64,000 nt of DNA from Nageia nagi (taxonomy: Eukaryota; Pinophyta): the NCBI GenBank assembly GCA_050084985.1, contig JBITNC010000001.1, positions 10,850,001 to 10,914,000 on the forward strand, given 5' to 3'. The notes beneath the pieces are model-generated. The model had not been told where the DNA came from. It saw only the letters and a list, made by a program, of their open reading frames with translations, and did not search any database. Positions within the stretch are counted from its first letter, which is position 1. Every line of letters begins with the position of its first letter. Positions 1 through 12,206 of this stretch are shown here, piece after piece. The translations under genes and the position numbers were made by a program.

Positions 1-644
1 TGGAGAAGATTCCAAGATAGCTTTTCAACCACAAAAAAATGATAAATAATCATTTTAACCTTTAAATTTTTATTTTCACCTAAATCTATTAAAATTCCTT
101 GGTCAAATTTCAAATTCAAATAATTGGAATATTCCTTGCATCATTCAAAAATAGTTAATTAATTTCTTAATCAAATTGCATCATGCATATGTTATCTTTA
201 ACACACATATTTACTTGCGAGGTCCACCCATCTTGAGAGGTAAATTTCATTAGTACACACACGAGCATCACACACATCAAAGAGATTGAATATCATACTA
301 AAAAATTATGATATGTAGCTATATGATTTAAGAATATACTTATGAGCTATCAATAATTCAATGCCAATCATTTCCTCACTCTTAATAATCCATTCCTATA
401 GCCACTTATCTTGGTTCCTTGGGGATCTCTATCCTAATTCTTTTGTTAAGTCGAACCGTAACCTGTATCACACAAAATTTTGAAGCCAACATCAATTTGA
501 TACAAATATGGCATATAATCATATTTTATTAGTCATCTCATGTTCCCATTCATATTAAAATTTATCGGAGGTAATGAAATTGAATGGGTCATTACAAAAT
601 TTTGGAAAGCATTCAAAATTGAAGGTGCAATGAGGTTGTTACAA
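1..644. other. Unclassified AT-rich intergenic DNA
   Basis: No reading frame, repeat or structural RNA that I can recognise. Base composition matches the rest of the non-coding parts of the window. The downstream edge is set by the start of the duplicated block at about 645. Confidence 0.5.
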
Positions 645-783
645 TAATTTATTCTCTTGAGGATCCATTATGGCATTTAAAATGCTCTATGCAATCCTTA
701 GGAGACCCCCTTTCATTTCCAAATTCAAAATGGATATCTAAGTTTATCCCAGAGTGGTGTTCAAAGAAGAAGAGCTTGGTGTA

Positions 784-802
784 TACACACACACACACAC
801 AT
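784..802. repeat. (CA)n microsatellite
   Basis: A run of about nine and a half ac units inside the duplicated block. The corresponding place in copy B (about 34091) has only a short tatata stretch, so the repeat expanded in copy A or was lost in copy B. Confidence 0.9.
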
Positions 803-2009
803 AAAAGGTTTCCTCATTTTAAGGGTTATTAAGTGTAGCTTATTCTATTTCAAATAATTTGATGAATTTGATAGGTGAGGGTTGAAGATATTCATGTGAT
901 ATATCTTAGTGAAAATAATATTATCCATTTATTATTCTTGTAAAGGAATAAGTATCTTCATATGGGGTTAATACAACTATTTTATTAGTGGTATGTTCTT
1001 TGTATTCTTTGATTATATCACCTATTGGTTTATATTTTGAAATAGAGATAAAAGAATACAAGGTAAAATACATGTCATCATACCTTATCAGAATTTTATT
1101 AGCACTATATTGTTATTTTTGACCAATTAATAAGGTTAATAATTTAGAAATTAATACCTTTAAAAATATCCATTGAACCTTTTTATTGATCATTTATCTA
1201 CTTAACTAACCTAAGGGGGAAAATCAATTTCTATCCCTTCAACTATTAACTTGGTAGAAGTTACCTTGGATTTACATATGACCTTGAACAAGGCTTGAAA
1301 CTTGAAATTTATTTTCTTATATTTAGTCACCATTTTAAAATAGAATGTGTCCAAAATTATATGAATTTTATCTATTCACAACACCTCCCCTAGTCCTCTC
1401 CCTTCACCTCACTCTGACACCCCCTATATGCTTTCTATCATAACCTACTTTGATGGTATACACACCATCAATTATTATGCCAAAATATCTCACCTCATGT
1501 CATGATAATTCTAATAGATCCCACTCCTCACTACCATATCTATGTATGAATTCTTATCTCATGTCCTCTAGGAGGGTGCCCTTAATTCCTTAACCCTGAA
1601 AATTTTTTATTCTAACCCCTTTGTATTCCTACCTCATTTGTAGAATTCAATTGATATAGTAAATATTATATGTCTTTTCATTAGAAGATCCATTTTTCTT
1701 ATTCCATGATCCTTCATCTATACCCAAAACATGTCAAGAGTACCATTTATCCTTAGGTGGAAGAAAGATAATTTTTTTTTACATCTAGGGGAACTATGTT
1801 TCTCAATGCCCTCCATCAATCCCCTAAATCCTTTTAGTGTACCCTCCTCCAAAGTATATCAAGAACTTTAGACAATGATCCTTAGAATTGGATCTCTTAT
1901 GTCAACTCCCTTCTTTGATGTACTTGTTTAACCCACTATTCTTTTCTTTTCACCCCTACCTCCTACCAGTTATTTCCTTCTAGTGGCACTATTTAGAAAC
2001 TCGACAAAA

Positions 2010-2034
2010 ATAAATAAATAAATAAATATATATA
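2010..2034. repeat. (TAAA)n/(TA)n microsatellite
   Basis: Several taaa units pass into ta units. The corresponding point of copy B (about 35291-35306) is a shorter version and is where the 16.6 kb Tat element inserted, so this AT-rich tract marks the insertion site. Confidence 0.85.
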
Positions 2035-2285
2035 TGGTAGAGCTCTTCAAATACAAATTTGTTTTACTTATTTTTTTCTTTATCTTATTTTTAATGAGAT
2101 TATTTTAATTGGATTTATTCTGGGTATGACACATTATTCACCTTATATAAAAAATAGGAGATAGTTCCATTCCAAACAATTACATGAATATAATGATTAG
2201 AAATATATTTATTATGTTGTATGGTGGAGTGTTAGAAATAAATTTGTTAGAATAACTAAGATGTAATAATAAATTGCATGAGCTA

Positions 2286-4916
2286 TTAGTAATTCCTCTT
2301 TATAATTTGTGCTCAAATAAGATGTTTCTTAGAGGCTACTCATGTAAAATAAATTCAAATTATGAATGATCCCTCCAAGACATTTTAGCACTAATTAAAT
2401 TATTAGAGTTTCTATTATTGAAATTATTAATGTTATATTGAAATAAGAAATAAATTATTCATTTAATAATGCATTAACTAATCATGATTTAGGCGAGCCC
2501 ATATGTGATTACAAGCAACCTTGGAGACTCAAAATAAACCTTAAGGTGGTTATGTTAGTTGATAAGGTGTTGCACTAAGAGCCCTCAAACATAACATAAA
2601 ATACTATTAAAGGTCATGGTGATGTTAAATTCAAACAAGGACACCAATACATCATGGGTGTTATACTCAAGGAGAAGTCAAATTCAAGCTTGTTGAATTG
2701 GATGCATGTGGAGAGGCTACATGATGATTATGATTAGAAGTTTTGGTTTATTTAAAGGACTTGATATATAACAAAGGAGAATGTTGAAGGAAGAAAAACT
2801 TGAAGTTAGATAGGGTCCATGGAGCTTATATTGGGGACATGGAAGAGGTATCATCGTTCACACAACATGTTGGGGGTATGTTAGAGGGCATGCTTATGGG
2901 ATTGTGTTATGCCTAAATGTTTCTCTCTTCATACATTTCTAATAGCAAAAATGAGATTTGATTTTTGGTTATAGTATTTTTTATTTTGGAGGAAAATGGG
3001 TTCCATATTTGTAGAGAGAAGAACAAAGGGTATCATTTCTTTTGATACCCTAGTAAAGGATACAAACCTTAGGAGGTATTATGAGTGATCCTTGGAGGAG
3101 GAAATGAAAGCCTAGAGAGAAATTTACGCATCATTTTCCATTTGGACTCAATGGTGGAGATCTACAAAATTCATGATCAATATGTACTAGTGAATTCATC
3201 TTAAACTTAACATGAAATGTTGTAGGGGCATGCATGTGTGATGCTGGACAAATAAAGTTGTGTTATTTACTATGTGAATAGAACCTAGGGTAATGAGATC
3301 AATATATGAAGTTGAAAAAGAGGCTATGATGAACTTTGATTGAGAATTTCTTTGATAAGATGAAAACCCTTATGAGGATGGTGATAACAAATAACTTAAT
3401 GATGAGCCATGGAGTTGGAAGATTTTGAAGCGTAGAAGATTCATACCAAACAAAATGGGATGTTAGAGGAAACACTTGCAGGGTACCAAGTTTAACAATG
3501 TTTTCTTCCTTCATGAAGTAATCAATGGGAAATGAGATCTTATTATTCATGGGTTGCAAGTGGGTGGTTGAGTGTTATGTGGAGAAGAACTAACACTTGG
3601 ATCAAAAGGAAAATAATAGTATCTTCACAACCCTAGTTTCATTTTGAATTTTATAAAGGGAAAAAATTGATCTCCTATTTTGAAGGGGAAGAGAGAAATC
3701 CCCCTATTTCATTTTCGAAGATGTGAACCAAAAAAACCTTCACTCAGCTAGAGGAGACACTATGGTTGGATGTGTGATGGTAGGCAAATGGTTTCAAACA
3801 TTATTTCTTGCCCTATTGTAAAAGCATCATGGTTTCTTGAAGATCCATATCGAGTGGTCATATTCCTCTAGATATTTTGGAGATAAGATGATCATTTAAG
3901 AGTTCTTTGAATTATAAATGTTTTATCTCATTTATGAGTTGTGTTGAAAATCTATATGGTATATCATGGTAAAATATTCTTAGGGTCCCTTTTAAAACCC
4001 ACTATTTTACTCAAATAAAAAAATGAGGGATTTATTTGTAAACTTAGATAATTAAATATATCTAAAATATGAACCTTTATGAATAAGATCAATGTAGAAT
4101 GCTTGTTTATGTTTCAAATAAGTAGAGAAATAATACAAATATTTATCGAATATGTTTTTAAAATTACTAAGAAATGATATTGAAAAATGTGAAATGAATT
4201 TTTAAAAGATATTTAATAATAGTTTGTGATGACACAAATATATATTTTCCTCTAAATTATAATCCTAAAAATAAATTATTTTTGATGAATATATGATGTG
4301 ATGATGATTGAAGTACTGTGTCATATTTTTCCACCCATCATAGTTGCAAGATTAGTGTCATGTTTGAGGGTAACAATTTTAAGTAAGGTCAATTGTGACC
4401 CATTATTTTAGGCTATGAGGTTGATTCAAGCCTCTAACCAAGGACATCTGCTTGAGTGATTACTTATATATTATTCCATATTTATGCAAATTTTTGATGT
4501 GAATAAGTGACTATTTCTATGCAATAATTTAAATTAACACATGACATTTAATAAGAAAAATTAATAAACTATTGCATTATTCATTGGGCCTATAATAGCT
4601 TTTAATACTTAAAAATCCAAAATGAAAATGAGAAAAAAATTGAAAATCATTATAAAGTGATAAAATATGTAGTTAAAGTGAAGAAATAAAACTCATTCTA
4701 TTTTTTTGAAAGTAAGAAAATAATTGATAATAAACACTCATATAGTTTATGAGCAATAGCCATGAGCAAGATTATCTTTCATTATATTAATGAGATCCAA
4801 AAATTACAAAATAACTCCATAGAATGTGATATTTTTTATTTATATTTGTTTTTAAATTGCAAAATATGTCTCTATATGATGAGATGTCATATAGTATTAT
4901 TAAATCTATTATAGAA
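2286..4916. other. Unclassified AT-rich DNA between copy A and the short-LTR element
   Basis: The part from about 2500 to 3900 is richer in G on the plus strand, and its minus strand gives a short open stretch at 3299-3559 (86 codons, hydrophobic). I recognise no family in it. The rest is AT-rich without visible structure. Transposon debris is likely but not shown. Confidence 0.4.
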
Positions 4917-5150
4917 GGAGTAACTCCAAAAATCCAAATATTACATTAATTTGATCACTTACAAATACATATGAATATGCCTTTTCATTTCACCTTCTAA
5001 GGTGACTTTTGGGATTTTTATATTTACTTTATATGACACTTGAACTTTATAATCCTAAATTACATAATTAATAAATACTTGCACACTCACACACCTAATA
5101 TTATTAATAATTTCAAATCACCTTAATCCCTAAGGATTAGGTTTCCAACA
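4917..5150 (-). repeat. 3' LTR of the short-LTR element
   Basis: About 234 bp, similar over its whole length to 13109-13329: both run from gagtaactccaaaa to taggtttc(c/t)aaca. The copies differ by many substitutions and a ~20-base length difference, so the insertion is old. Confidence 0.75.
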
Positions 5151-6004
5151 TTCTCTCCTTTAATTTGAAAGGGATTAAGAAAGAAATGAGAATATAAATA
5201 TGCCTCAAGAAGTGTAGTACATTTTCACAAAAAATAAATCCACCTAAAGAATTAAACCCAAATTCTACCTCTTAATTCGAAGGGGTGATGTGTATAAAGA
5301 AACAAATACTACACCTCAAAAACATAACATGCTCACACATGATTTGATTGCCACACTCACACCATGAGATCCATATTCATGCATAAGTATTCAAAAGAGT
5401 AAATAATATCATAGGTGAGAACCATCTCTCTCACCACTCATGTGAAAATCACCATCTTCACCATTTCTCTTTATCTTCTTCAATTTCATAATACAACCAT
5501 TTTCATGAAATGACTCCAATATCAACATCTTTTTCAGCAAAGAAACCATATTTACAACATCATCAATATACTCCAATAAAAATTTATTTTTTAAAAATAT
5601 ATATTACAAAAAATAATTAGATATCAAAAGATAAATTCTTCTAAACTTTGTAGAAAAAAAGTTTCAATCACAAACTGTCAAATTGGCTGCATGTATTCAA
5701 ATAAATAGTGGGTTGCACTCGCGAATCCACATCAAGCCCATGAACAAGGGCCTCCATGGTCTTTAATACTAGAAATTCATTCATGCTTCACCATAAATAT
5801 CACCATGAATAAATCTTCACACATGAATCTATGCACATGGTTCCAATAGGAATTATGGATTAGGAAAGTACCGCACATACCATATGGGTAGAAAAAAACT
5901 CTTTATCAAAACCTCCACATTGTACACCAAACACATATGATGTAGGTCAAAGTGGGGTTCAAACACATAGGCAAAAGATTCCTAACTAGTTAGGGATGCA
6001 TAGG

Positions 6005-7129
6005 TGATCCATAATCAATAAGATTACAATTTTTAATTTAATCTTTACTCAGGATCAATTCACACTTAAAAATAATTAAGTGATTGTAAAGGGAATTCAA
6101 AAAAATTAATTGTAAACACAGAGAAGAGAAAAACATTCACCATAGAAGAGATAAGCAAAATTTATCTTGGTTCACCCAGTGTGGGCTACATCCAGATAAA
6201 AAGCTCTCTACTATCAATGGGTGGAATCACTTTACAAGGCCTCCTTGGTCCTTCAAAACCTCCTCTCACATTCACAACACACTCATAGCTCTGAAAATCA
6301 CAATAAGAACTGAGAACAACCTTCCTGAATCCTTCTTTTTTTCATGTCTAATTTGCTCCCCTTTTATACAATTTTTGGAGCTAAAATTGGAGAGAATTAC
6401 AACTAGGAAATTTGAAACAAAACCTATTTTCAGATACCCATTAACCTCCTTGATCTTCCTATCAAATTTGGGCTCAAATGGTTGCAAAAATCTCTCAAAA
6501 ATGAGCTTTGAAATGAAAAATATGCTCTTTGGACTATTTCAAGCTGACAGAATTACTCAGCCTAATAATAGGACCTTAGGTAAATCAAAAATCACCAAAA
6601 ACCTTTGAAAATGCCAAAAAATACATTAACAAACTTAAAATTGGGTGGGTGCACTGTGGTGGCGACATGTGGCAGGTGGTCAGGTGGTCAAATGGTAGTC
6701 TAGTTGGTGGCTTATGTGGGCGGTCAGGTGATGATGTGGGTGATCTAGCTGGTGATGAACAGACATAATCATGGTTTGGTTGGCGATCATGGCTGGCAGT
6801 CATGTTTATATAGGCAATCAACCAGTTAACCTCCATGCAGGCTTCCATGCAAGTGATCCTTCCATGTAGCCCTTGACATGGTCAACCTTTCCATGCAGGC
6901 TCTATCTCCTCTGATGTGGTCCTCTACGATGGTAGGTGGGTCCTACCAAACATTATATATATATATATTTATCCCAAAATTACACAAACTAAAATAATAC
7001 CATATCTTCCACATACGGACTCAGATTCATGATCTGAAAGAAGCATTGAAAAGCTAAAGACAAGATGATCACAATGAACACACTAAAATGGAGATTACTA
7101 AATGTTAAAGGGATCCAAATTTTGGATCA
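6005..7129 (-). repeat. 3' LTR of the minus-strand gypsy element
   Basis: 1125 bp against 1112 bp for the partner at 11090-12201. It contains an AT microsatellite near 6953-6969 and the motif cacccagtgtgggctaca (about 6174), whose reverse complement is shared with other LTRs in this window. A GC-richer stretch with repeated ggtggt/ggtca words lies at about 6650-6950. Confidence 0.93.
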
Positions 7130-7142
7130 TTTCTCCCCACTG
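7130..7142 (-). promoter_or_regulatory. Polypurine tract
   Basis: Directly inside the 3' LTR. On the minus strand it reads agtggggagaaa just before the LTR's tg. This is the expected primer site for plus-strand DNA synthesis. Confidence 0.8.
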
Positions 7143-7179
7143 AAAGAGAGCTTTTATCCCCAAAAGCATTTAGGATGAT

Positions 7180-7579
7180 GGAATGAGGTGAGGGTAGAGC
7201 TCCCTCACCCGATCAACTGCATACCACTTGAACTTATGTGGATGTTGGCACTTCACTCCAATATGCCACACCTCATGTATGCCACTATGATATTATCATT
7301 GCTTATTTTCCAATTTGCATCCTCAACCAACACATTCATGTGCTCAAGGGCTAAATCCTCAACTGACGGTAACATAACATCTGTATCTTCTGCAGCTAAG
7401 GCTAGTTTGTACAACTTCAAGTTCTCAACATTAATAATAGAATACATTTGCATATAGAGTGGTAAGTCTAATCGAAATGCATTATCTCCAACTTGACCAA
7501 TAATGGTAAATGGACCATACCTTATTGGTTTCAACTTCTTTCCCTTACCATGCTGCCTCTCCTTATTAGATGAAGCCAT
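7180..7579 (-). pseudogene. Integrase C-terminal region and tail of the gypsy polyprotein
   Basis: The minus strand gives a stretch ending the integrase: RYGPFTIIGQVGDNAFRLDL, then YSIINVENLKLY, the signature of the gypsy integrase C-terminus. After a run of acidic residues the frame shifts and continues to about 7180 with a tail containing KWYAVDRVRELYPHL. A very similar tail (KWMEKSKVEELYPYL) occurs in the plus-strand gypsy element at about 28600, so the tail is a conserved part of this lineage. It could be a chromodomain-like module, but I cannot confirm that without a profile search. Confidence 0.8.
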
Positions 7580-7932
7580 AACTGATCCCCAACCTAAAAT
7601 TTATGATCCACTTAATAATGATCATGCCTCCATGGATGAAATGCTATACTCCTCTTTAGCTTAGTGTCCATCCTTTCCCACAAAGAAGTCCAAAATTTTC
7701 CAAGAAATCTAGAATCCCTATTAGAAATGATAGAAGTAGGAAGACCAACACCAAAGTGCCCTAAAATACGAGAAGTATGAGCTTCCCTAATCAAATCATT
7801 CCTCTCACCATTAGGAATACAAAGTTTTCCCAAATGAAAAAGTAATCCATCATGCAAATGAAAGTCATGATTTCCAACATCATTACCAAGACTCAATCTA
7901 TGATAGACATTTTGGAAATCAGGATCAACCAC
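7580..7932 (-). pseudogene. Integrase remnant with two internal deletions
   Basis: The minus-strand frame starts in the pre-integrase stretch (DPDFQNVYHRL), reaches the zinc-finger region (IREAHTSRILGHFGVG) and then jumps directly to the catalytic-core motif LPTSIISNRDSRFLGKFW. The rest of the zinc finger and the first catalytic Asp region are missing. It reaches AFHPW and jumps again to the C-terminal VGDQLWLHL region near 7560, so the segment with the catalytic Glu is also missing. The related element at 18780-19400 keeps the material in between. This integrase cannot be functional. Confidence 0.85.
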
Positions 7933-7989
7933 ATATTATTCATTATACCCATCATGCATTAAAGAACTATTTTGTAGAATCACAACACT

Positions 7990-8442
7990 GGCAACTATTG
8001 GAGGCCTAGACAACATATCAGCAATTTTATTTTGAGTAACCTTCTTATACTTAATCACCAAATGAAATTGTTGCAAAAATCCCATCCAACGAAAGTGCCT
8101 AGATTATTGCAACTTAGATTGTGACTAAAGATATTGCAAGGATTGATGATTTGTATGAATTATTATCTCTTTACCTACTAAATAGTGTTTCCATTTCTTA
8201 ACACTTTGAACTAATACATACAACTCTTTGTCATATGTGGGATAGTTTCTTACCGCACTGGTAAACATTTTCGAGTGATAACAAACTGGATGTTTTTCCT
8301 ACAATAAAACTGCACCCATAGCATAGTCACTTGCATCAGTTTCAATTTCAAAAGGTTTCTAAAGATTAGGCAAAGCAAGTACTGGAGCATTACAAATTTT
8401 TCTTTTAAGCAATTCAAAAGCATGTTGTTCTTTTCCTCCCCA
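7990..8442 (-). pseudogene. RNase H region of the minus-strand gypsy pol
   Basis: The minus-strand translation reads PFEIETDASDYAMGAVL, then a stretch with YPTYDKELYVLVQSVKKWKH and IIHTNHQSLQYL, and ends with NKIADMLSRPP. These are the ordered landmarks of a gypsy RNase H, including the first Asp (DASDYAMG). Several in-frame stops interrupt it. Confidence 0.85.
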
Positions 8443-9300
8443 CTAAAATTCATGACTCTTTCCTGTAATTGCATGAAGTGGAGAAGCCATGTAAGAAAAG
8501 TTAGCAATAAACTTACGTAAATATTGTACTACCCCAAGAAAAATCCTAGTCTCTGTCACATTAGTGGGAGTAGGCCATTTCAACATAGCCTCAATTTTTA
8601 CAAGATCTATCCTCAATTGACCTTCACCTACAATGTGGCCAAGATAGGTTAAACTTTTCCTAACAAACTCACACTTAGACATCTTCAAATAGAGTTTTGC
8701 TTCCCTTAAAACTTCAAACACTTTACAAATATGTATCACATGATCTTTCCAATTATCATTGTAAATGAGAATATCATCAAGATACACAATAAAAAAATCA
8801 TCAATGAAAGGCCTTAAAACCTCATTCATTACATGCATGAAAGTAGCAGGAGCATTGCATAATCCAAATGGTAAAACCAACCATTCAAACAATCCTTGCC
8901 TAGTTTTAAAAGCAGTTTTCCACACATCCTCTTCTTTAACTCATACTTGATGATAACCACTTCTTAGATCCAATTTTGTGAAAAGCCTAGCTTTTTGTAA
9001 TTGATCCATTAAATCATCAATACATGGCAAAGGATATCAATTTTTAATCATGATTTTATTTAGTGCCTTGTAATCAACACACATACGCCAAGTTCCATAT
9101 TTCTTTGGAATTATAACAATAGGAGATCCACATGGTGATGTGCTAGGTCTAATGACTCCTTGATCTAACAATTCCTTGACTTGTTTCTTAATTTCTTGAG
9201 TTTCCAAAATAGAATGTCTATATAAGCCAATATTAGGAAGTGCAACATCAGGATGTAATTGAATCTCATGTTGTATATCTCTTTTGGTGGAAGTTCTTTA
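8443..9300 (-). pseudogene. Reverse transcriptase of the minus-strand gypsy element
   Basis: Copies the element's RNA into DNA. On the minus strand the N-terminal part reads CGSPIVIIPKKYGTWRMCVD then [13 protein letters not shown] (metal-binding Asp in LDL). After a stop near 8930 a 160-codon open stretch (8443-8925) gives [20 protein letters not shown] and the catalytic [11 protein letters not shown], with thumb and connection following (SKCEFV, YLGHIV). The YLDD core is intact. It lies between protease (upstream on the minus strand) and RNase H, as in Ty3/gypsy. Stops near 8938 and 9035 break the frame. This is the best-preserved RT in the window. Confidence 0.93.
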
Positions 9301-9356
9301 GGTACTTGAAATAAATCTTCAAATTCAGAAATTACCTCTTTTACTCCTTATTTGTA

Positions 9357-9935
9357 TTATGGTTCACAATCCTCAAGTGCCTTTATGATTTCTACTTCAT
9401 CTTGAGATTTCACCATTGCAAGTATAAACATTTGTCCTGTATTGATTAGTCTCTTTGCTTGTTCTACAGTAATCAAAGAAATATCCTTTTTCTTACTTTG
9501 ATGAGCACTAACCATGTATTCAATTACATATTTAATGAGTCTATATTTGTTTTCCTTTCTATAAAATAAAGCATCTCTTTCCCATAGATAAGGACTACCA
9601 AGCACAATCCCACAAATATCCAAAGGAACAACATCAAGTAAAACTTCATCAATGTAATCCCTATTAATCCCAAATTGCAACTTGCATTGTTGTGTTACCT
9701 TTAACTTTGAATTTTTATTAACCCATCCCAATGGATATGGGTTTGGATGAGGTTGAGTAGTGAGTGCAAGTTATTTGACATACTTTTCTACAATTAAGTT
9801 AGCTTGAGATCTAGAATCAAACAATGTATCAATCCTAGTCTTCTTAGCTTGCACCTTGATGTGAAAAAGTTCAATTTTCTTCTTTTCCTCATCTTCATTA
9901 GGTGTATTATGCAAAACCATACATGCCATTTTATC
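9357..9935 (-). pseudogene. Aspartic protease region of the minus-strand gypsy element
   Basis: Follows gag on the minus strand. The active-site stretch reads TLFDSRSQANLIV where a retroviral-type protease has D-S/T-G, so the glycine is replaced by arginine. Downstream come LGWVNKNSKLKVTQQCKLQF and VPLDICGIVLGSPYLWERDA, the hydrophobic ILG-type motif of the flap end. A nearly identical arrangement is present at 17228-17572 in the plus-strand element, showing common descent. A stop near 9770 interrupts the frame. Confidence 0.85.
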
Positions 9936-9937
9936 AT

Positions 9938-11008
9938 CTACATATAAACCATATTTAATTTCCTTAGTAATAGTATTTGTTTGTTTCTTTTACCTTTAGG
10001 TTTAGGGCGTAATTCAGGATGCAATTTCCAACATTTAGCCTCTAAATGACCTTCTTTTTGACAATGTGTACATACATATTTAGACTTCTCTTTTTGTGTA
10101 GTAGACATAGTTTTCTTTTCTCCCTTTCCTTTTTTCTTTTTAGAATCATTATTACTATTGTTATTGGAAGCATTTTTCTTTTTCCTATCCTTAATGAATT
10201 TTTCCCTTTCTTCTAAGTGAGTGGCTTGTACACATAATTTATCCAAATCATTTGGATCAAACATCAATATTGTATGCCTTAAATAATTATGCAAACCACC
10301 AATATATTTAAGAATATTATCTTGGGAATCAAGAGGAATACCTAGCATTGTAGCTCTTCTTCGAAATTCTGTAGTGTACTCTTGCACACTTTGCCCTTTG
10401 CCTTGATGGAAAGTTTGCCATTCCATGATTGTCTTTTTTCGATAACCCAAAGGATAAAATTGATTTCTTAGCAATTGTACAAAATGGGTCCAAGAAGCAA
10501 TACAAGTTTGAATTGATACATTCTTACTTTGCAAACAAATTTCCCACCAAACAAGTGCATTACCACTCATTTTAAGAGTTGCTATTTGGATTTTATCCTC
10601 ATCTCTTACAATTCTTTGAATTCTACAATATACTTCTATTTGTTTAATCCAATGGTCTAACTTCTCAGAATTCACTTCTCCAATAAAAGTATGCAAATCA
10701 AATTTAACTTCCAATTTCAAAGGAGAACTTTGAAAAACACTATGTGTAACATCATTGTCAATTTTATTACATTCACTAGTTTCACCTTCATTTTTCTTGT
10801 ATTGTTGTTCTTGAAATTGTTAGAATTGTAGAGACATCTTTTGAAATATTATGGAGAGATCAGCAATTTGCTTTTCCACATTAGATCCTCCTTCATTGGC
10901 CATGGCTCCAAGCTCTCTTTGCTTCTTTAGCCAAACTCTAGAACCAATTTTTGGATCCTCCTCCACCAATTCTCCTTCTCCTTTCTTGCTTTGTGACCTG
11001 GTATACAT
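9938..11008 (-). pseudogene. Gag of the minus-strand gypsy element
   Basis: Structural polyprotein forming the virus-like particle in the cytoplasm. The ATG at 11008 starts MYTRSQSKK, a typical gypsy gag start. A stop at about 10820 (QF then TAA) is followed by a 260-codon in-frame open stretch from 10720. It holds the retrotransposon gag core (WWEICLQ, LRNQFYPLGYRKKTIMEWQ, GQSVQEYTTEFRRRATMLGI), a Lys/Asn-rich linker and a complete CCHC zinc knuckle (CTHCQKEGHLEAKC) that binds RNA. One nonsense change appears to be the only break, so this is the least damaged gag here. Confidence 0.93.
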
Positions 11009-11073
11009 GCAAGAACACTTTCCAAACACCAACAACAATCTCAAAAATATAGGTTATCCCAATGATTTTAACT

Positions 11074-11085
11074 GCTCTGATACCA
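11074..11085 (-). promoter_or_regulatory. Primer binding site (tRNA-Met type)
   Basis: Minus strand reads tggtatcagagc, the usual plant primer site complementary to the 3' end of initiator tRNA-Met. It lies four bases inside the 5' LTR. It fixes the direction of the element. Confidence 0.9.
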
Positions 11086-11089
11086 TACT

Positions 11090-12201
11090 TGATCCATAAT
11101 CAATAAGATTACAATTTTCAATTTAATCTTTACTCAAGATCAATTCACACTTAAAACAATTAAGTGCTTGTAAAGGAAATTTAGGAAAATTAATTATAAA
11201 CATAGAGAAGAGAAAAGCATTCACCATAGAAGAGATAAGCAAAATTTATCTTGGTTCACCCAATGTGGGCTACATCTAGCTCAAAACTCTCTACTATCAA
11301 TGGGTGGAATCACTTTACAAGGCCTCCTTGTTCCTTCAAAACCTCCTCTCGCATTCACAACACACTCATAGCTCTAAAAATCACAACAAGAACTGAGAAC
11401 AACCTTCCTGAATCCTTCTTTTTTTCACATACAATTTACTCCCCTTTTATACAATTTTTGGTGCTAAAATTGGAGAGAATTACAACTAGGAAATTTGAAA
11501 CAAAACCTATTTTCAGATACCCATTAACCTCCTTGATCTTCCTATCAAATTTGGGCTCAAATGGTTGCAAAAATCTCCCAAAAAATGAGCTCTAAAATAA
11601 AAAAACATGCTCTTTGGACTATTTCAGGCTAACAGAATTACTTAGCCTAATAATAGGACCTTAGGCAAATCAAAAATCACCAAAAACCTTTGAAAATGCC
11701 AAAAAATACATTAACAAACTTAAAATCAGGCGGGTGCACTGTGGTGGCGACATGTGGCAGGTGGTTAGGTGGTGAAATGGTCAAATGATAGTCTGGTTGG
11801 TGGCTTGCATGGGCAGTCAGGTGGTGATGTGGGTGGTCTAGCTAGCGGTGAATGGATGCGATCATGGTTTGGTTGGTAGTCATGTTCACGTAGGCGGTCA
11901 ACTAGTCAACCTCCACATAAGCTTCCATGTAGGTAGTCCTTCCATGCGGCCCTTGACCTGGTCAACCTTTCCATCAAGCTCTGTCACATCCTCCACGATG
12001 GTGGGTGGGTCCCACCAAACATTATATATATATATATATATTATCCCAAAATTACACAAACTGAAATAATACCATATCTTCCACATATAGACTCGGATTC
12101 ATGATCTGAAAGAAGCATCAGAAAATTGAAGACAAGATGATCACAATGAACACACTAAAATGGAGATTACTAAATGTCAAAGGGATCCAAATTTTGGATC
12201 A
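11090..12201 (-). repeat. 5' LTR of the minus-strand gypsy element
   Basis: 1112 bp, similar to 6005-7129 from end to end, including the AT microsatellite (about 12023-12042) and the cacccaatgtgggctaca motif (about 11257). Indels and scattered substitutions separate the two LTRs. Confidence 0.93.
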
Positions 12202-12206
12202 ATAGG

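Larger units (their letters stand above)
645..2285 (+). repeat. Diverged duplicated block, copy A (unsplit copy)
   Basis: This stretch aligns along its length with 33954-35306 followed by 51869-52112. Shared landmarks include the phrases around 'ggagtggtgttcaaa' (about 751 and 34060), 'atcctttagtgtaccctc'-like text (about 1830 and 35117) and 'tgttgtatggtgga' (about 2215 and 52070). The copies differ by many substitutions and small indels, so the duplication is old. Copy A lacks the 16.6 kb insertion present in copy B and so acts as an empty-site reference. The family is unidentified: neither copy gives a convincing protein on either strand. It may be part of a transposable element. Confidence 0.8.
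6005..12201 (-). mobile_element. Ty3/gypsy LTR retrotransposon, nearly complete, nested
   Basis: LTRs at 6005-7129 and 11090-12201 both begin tg and end ca. The five bases atagg at 6000-6004 are repeated at 12202-12206 as the target duplication. A primer site complementary to the tRNA-Met end lies at 11074-11085 and a polypurine tract at 7130-7142, both reading on the minus strand. The order on the minus strand is gag, protease, RT, RNase H, integrase and a C-terminal tail, which is the Ty3/gypsy order. The integrase has internal deletions. The element interrupts the internal region of the short-LTR element and so is younger than it. Confidence 0.95.

Noticed and set aside
3299-3559. 86-codon open stretch on the minus strand
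   Set aside because: No known motif and no conserved counterpart in the window; it may be decayed transposon text, but I cannot support a gene.
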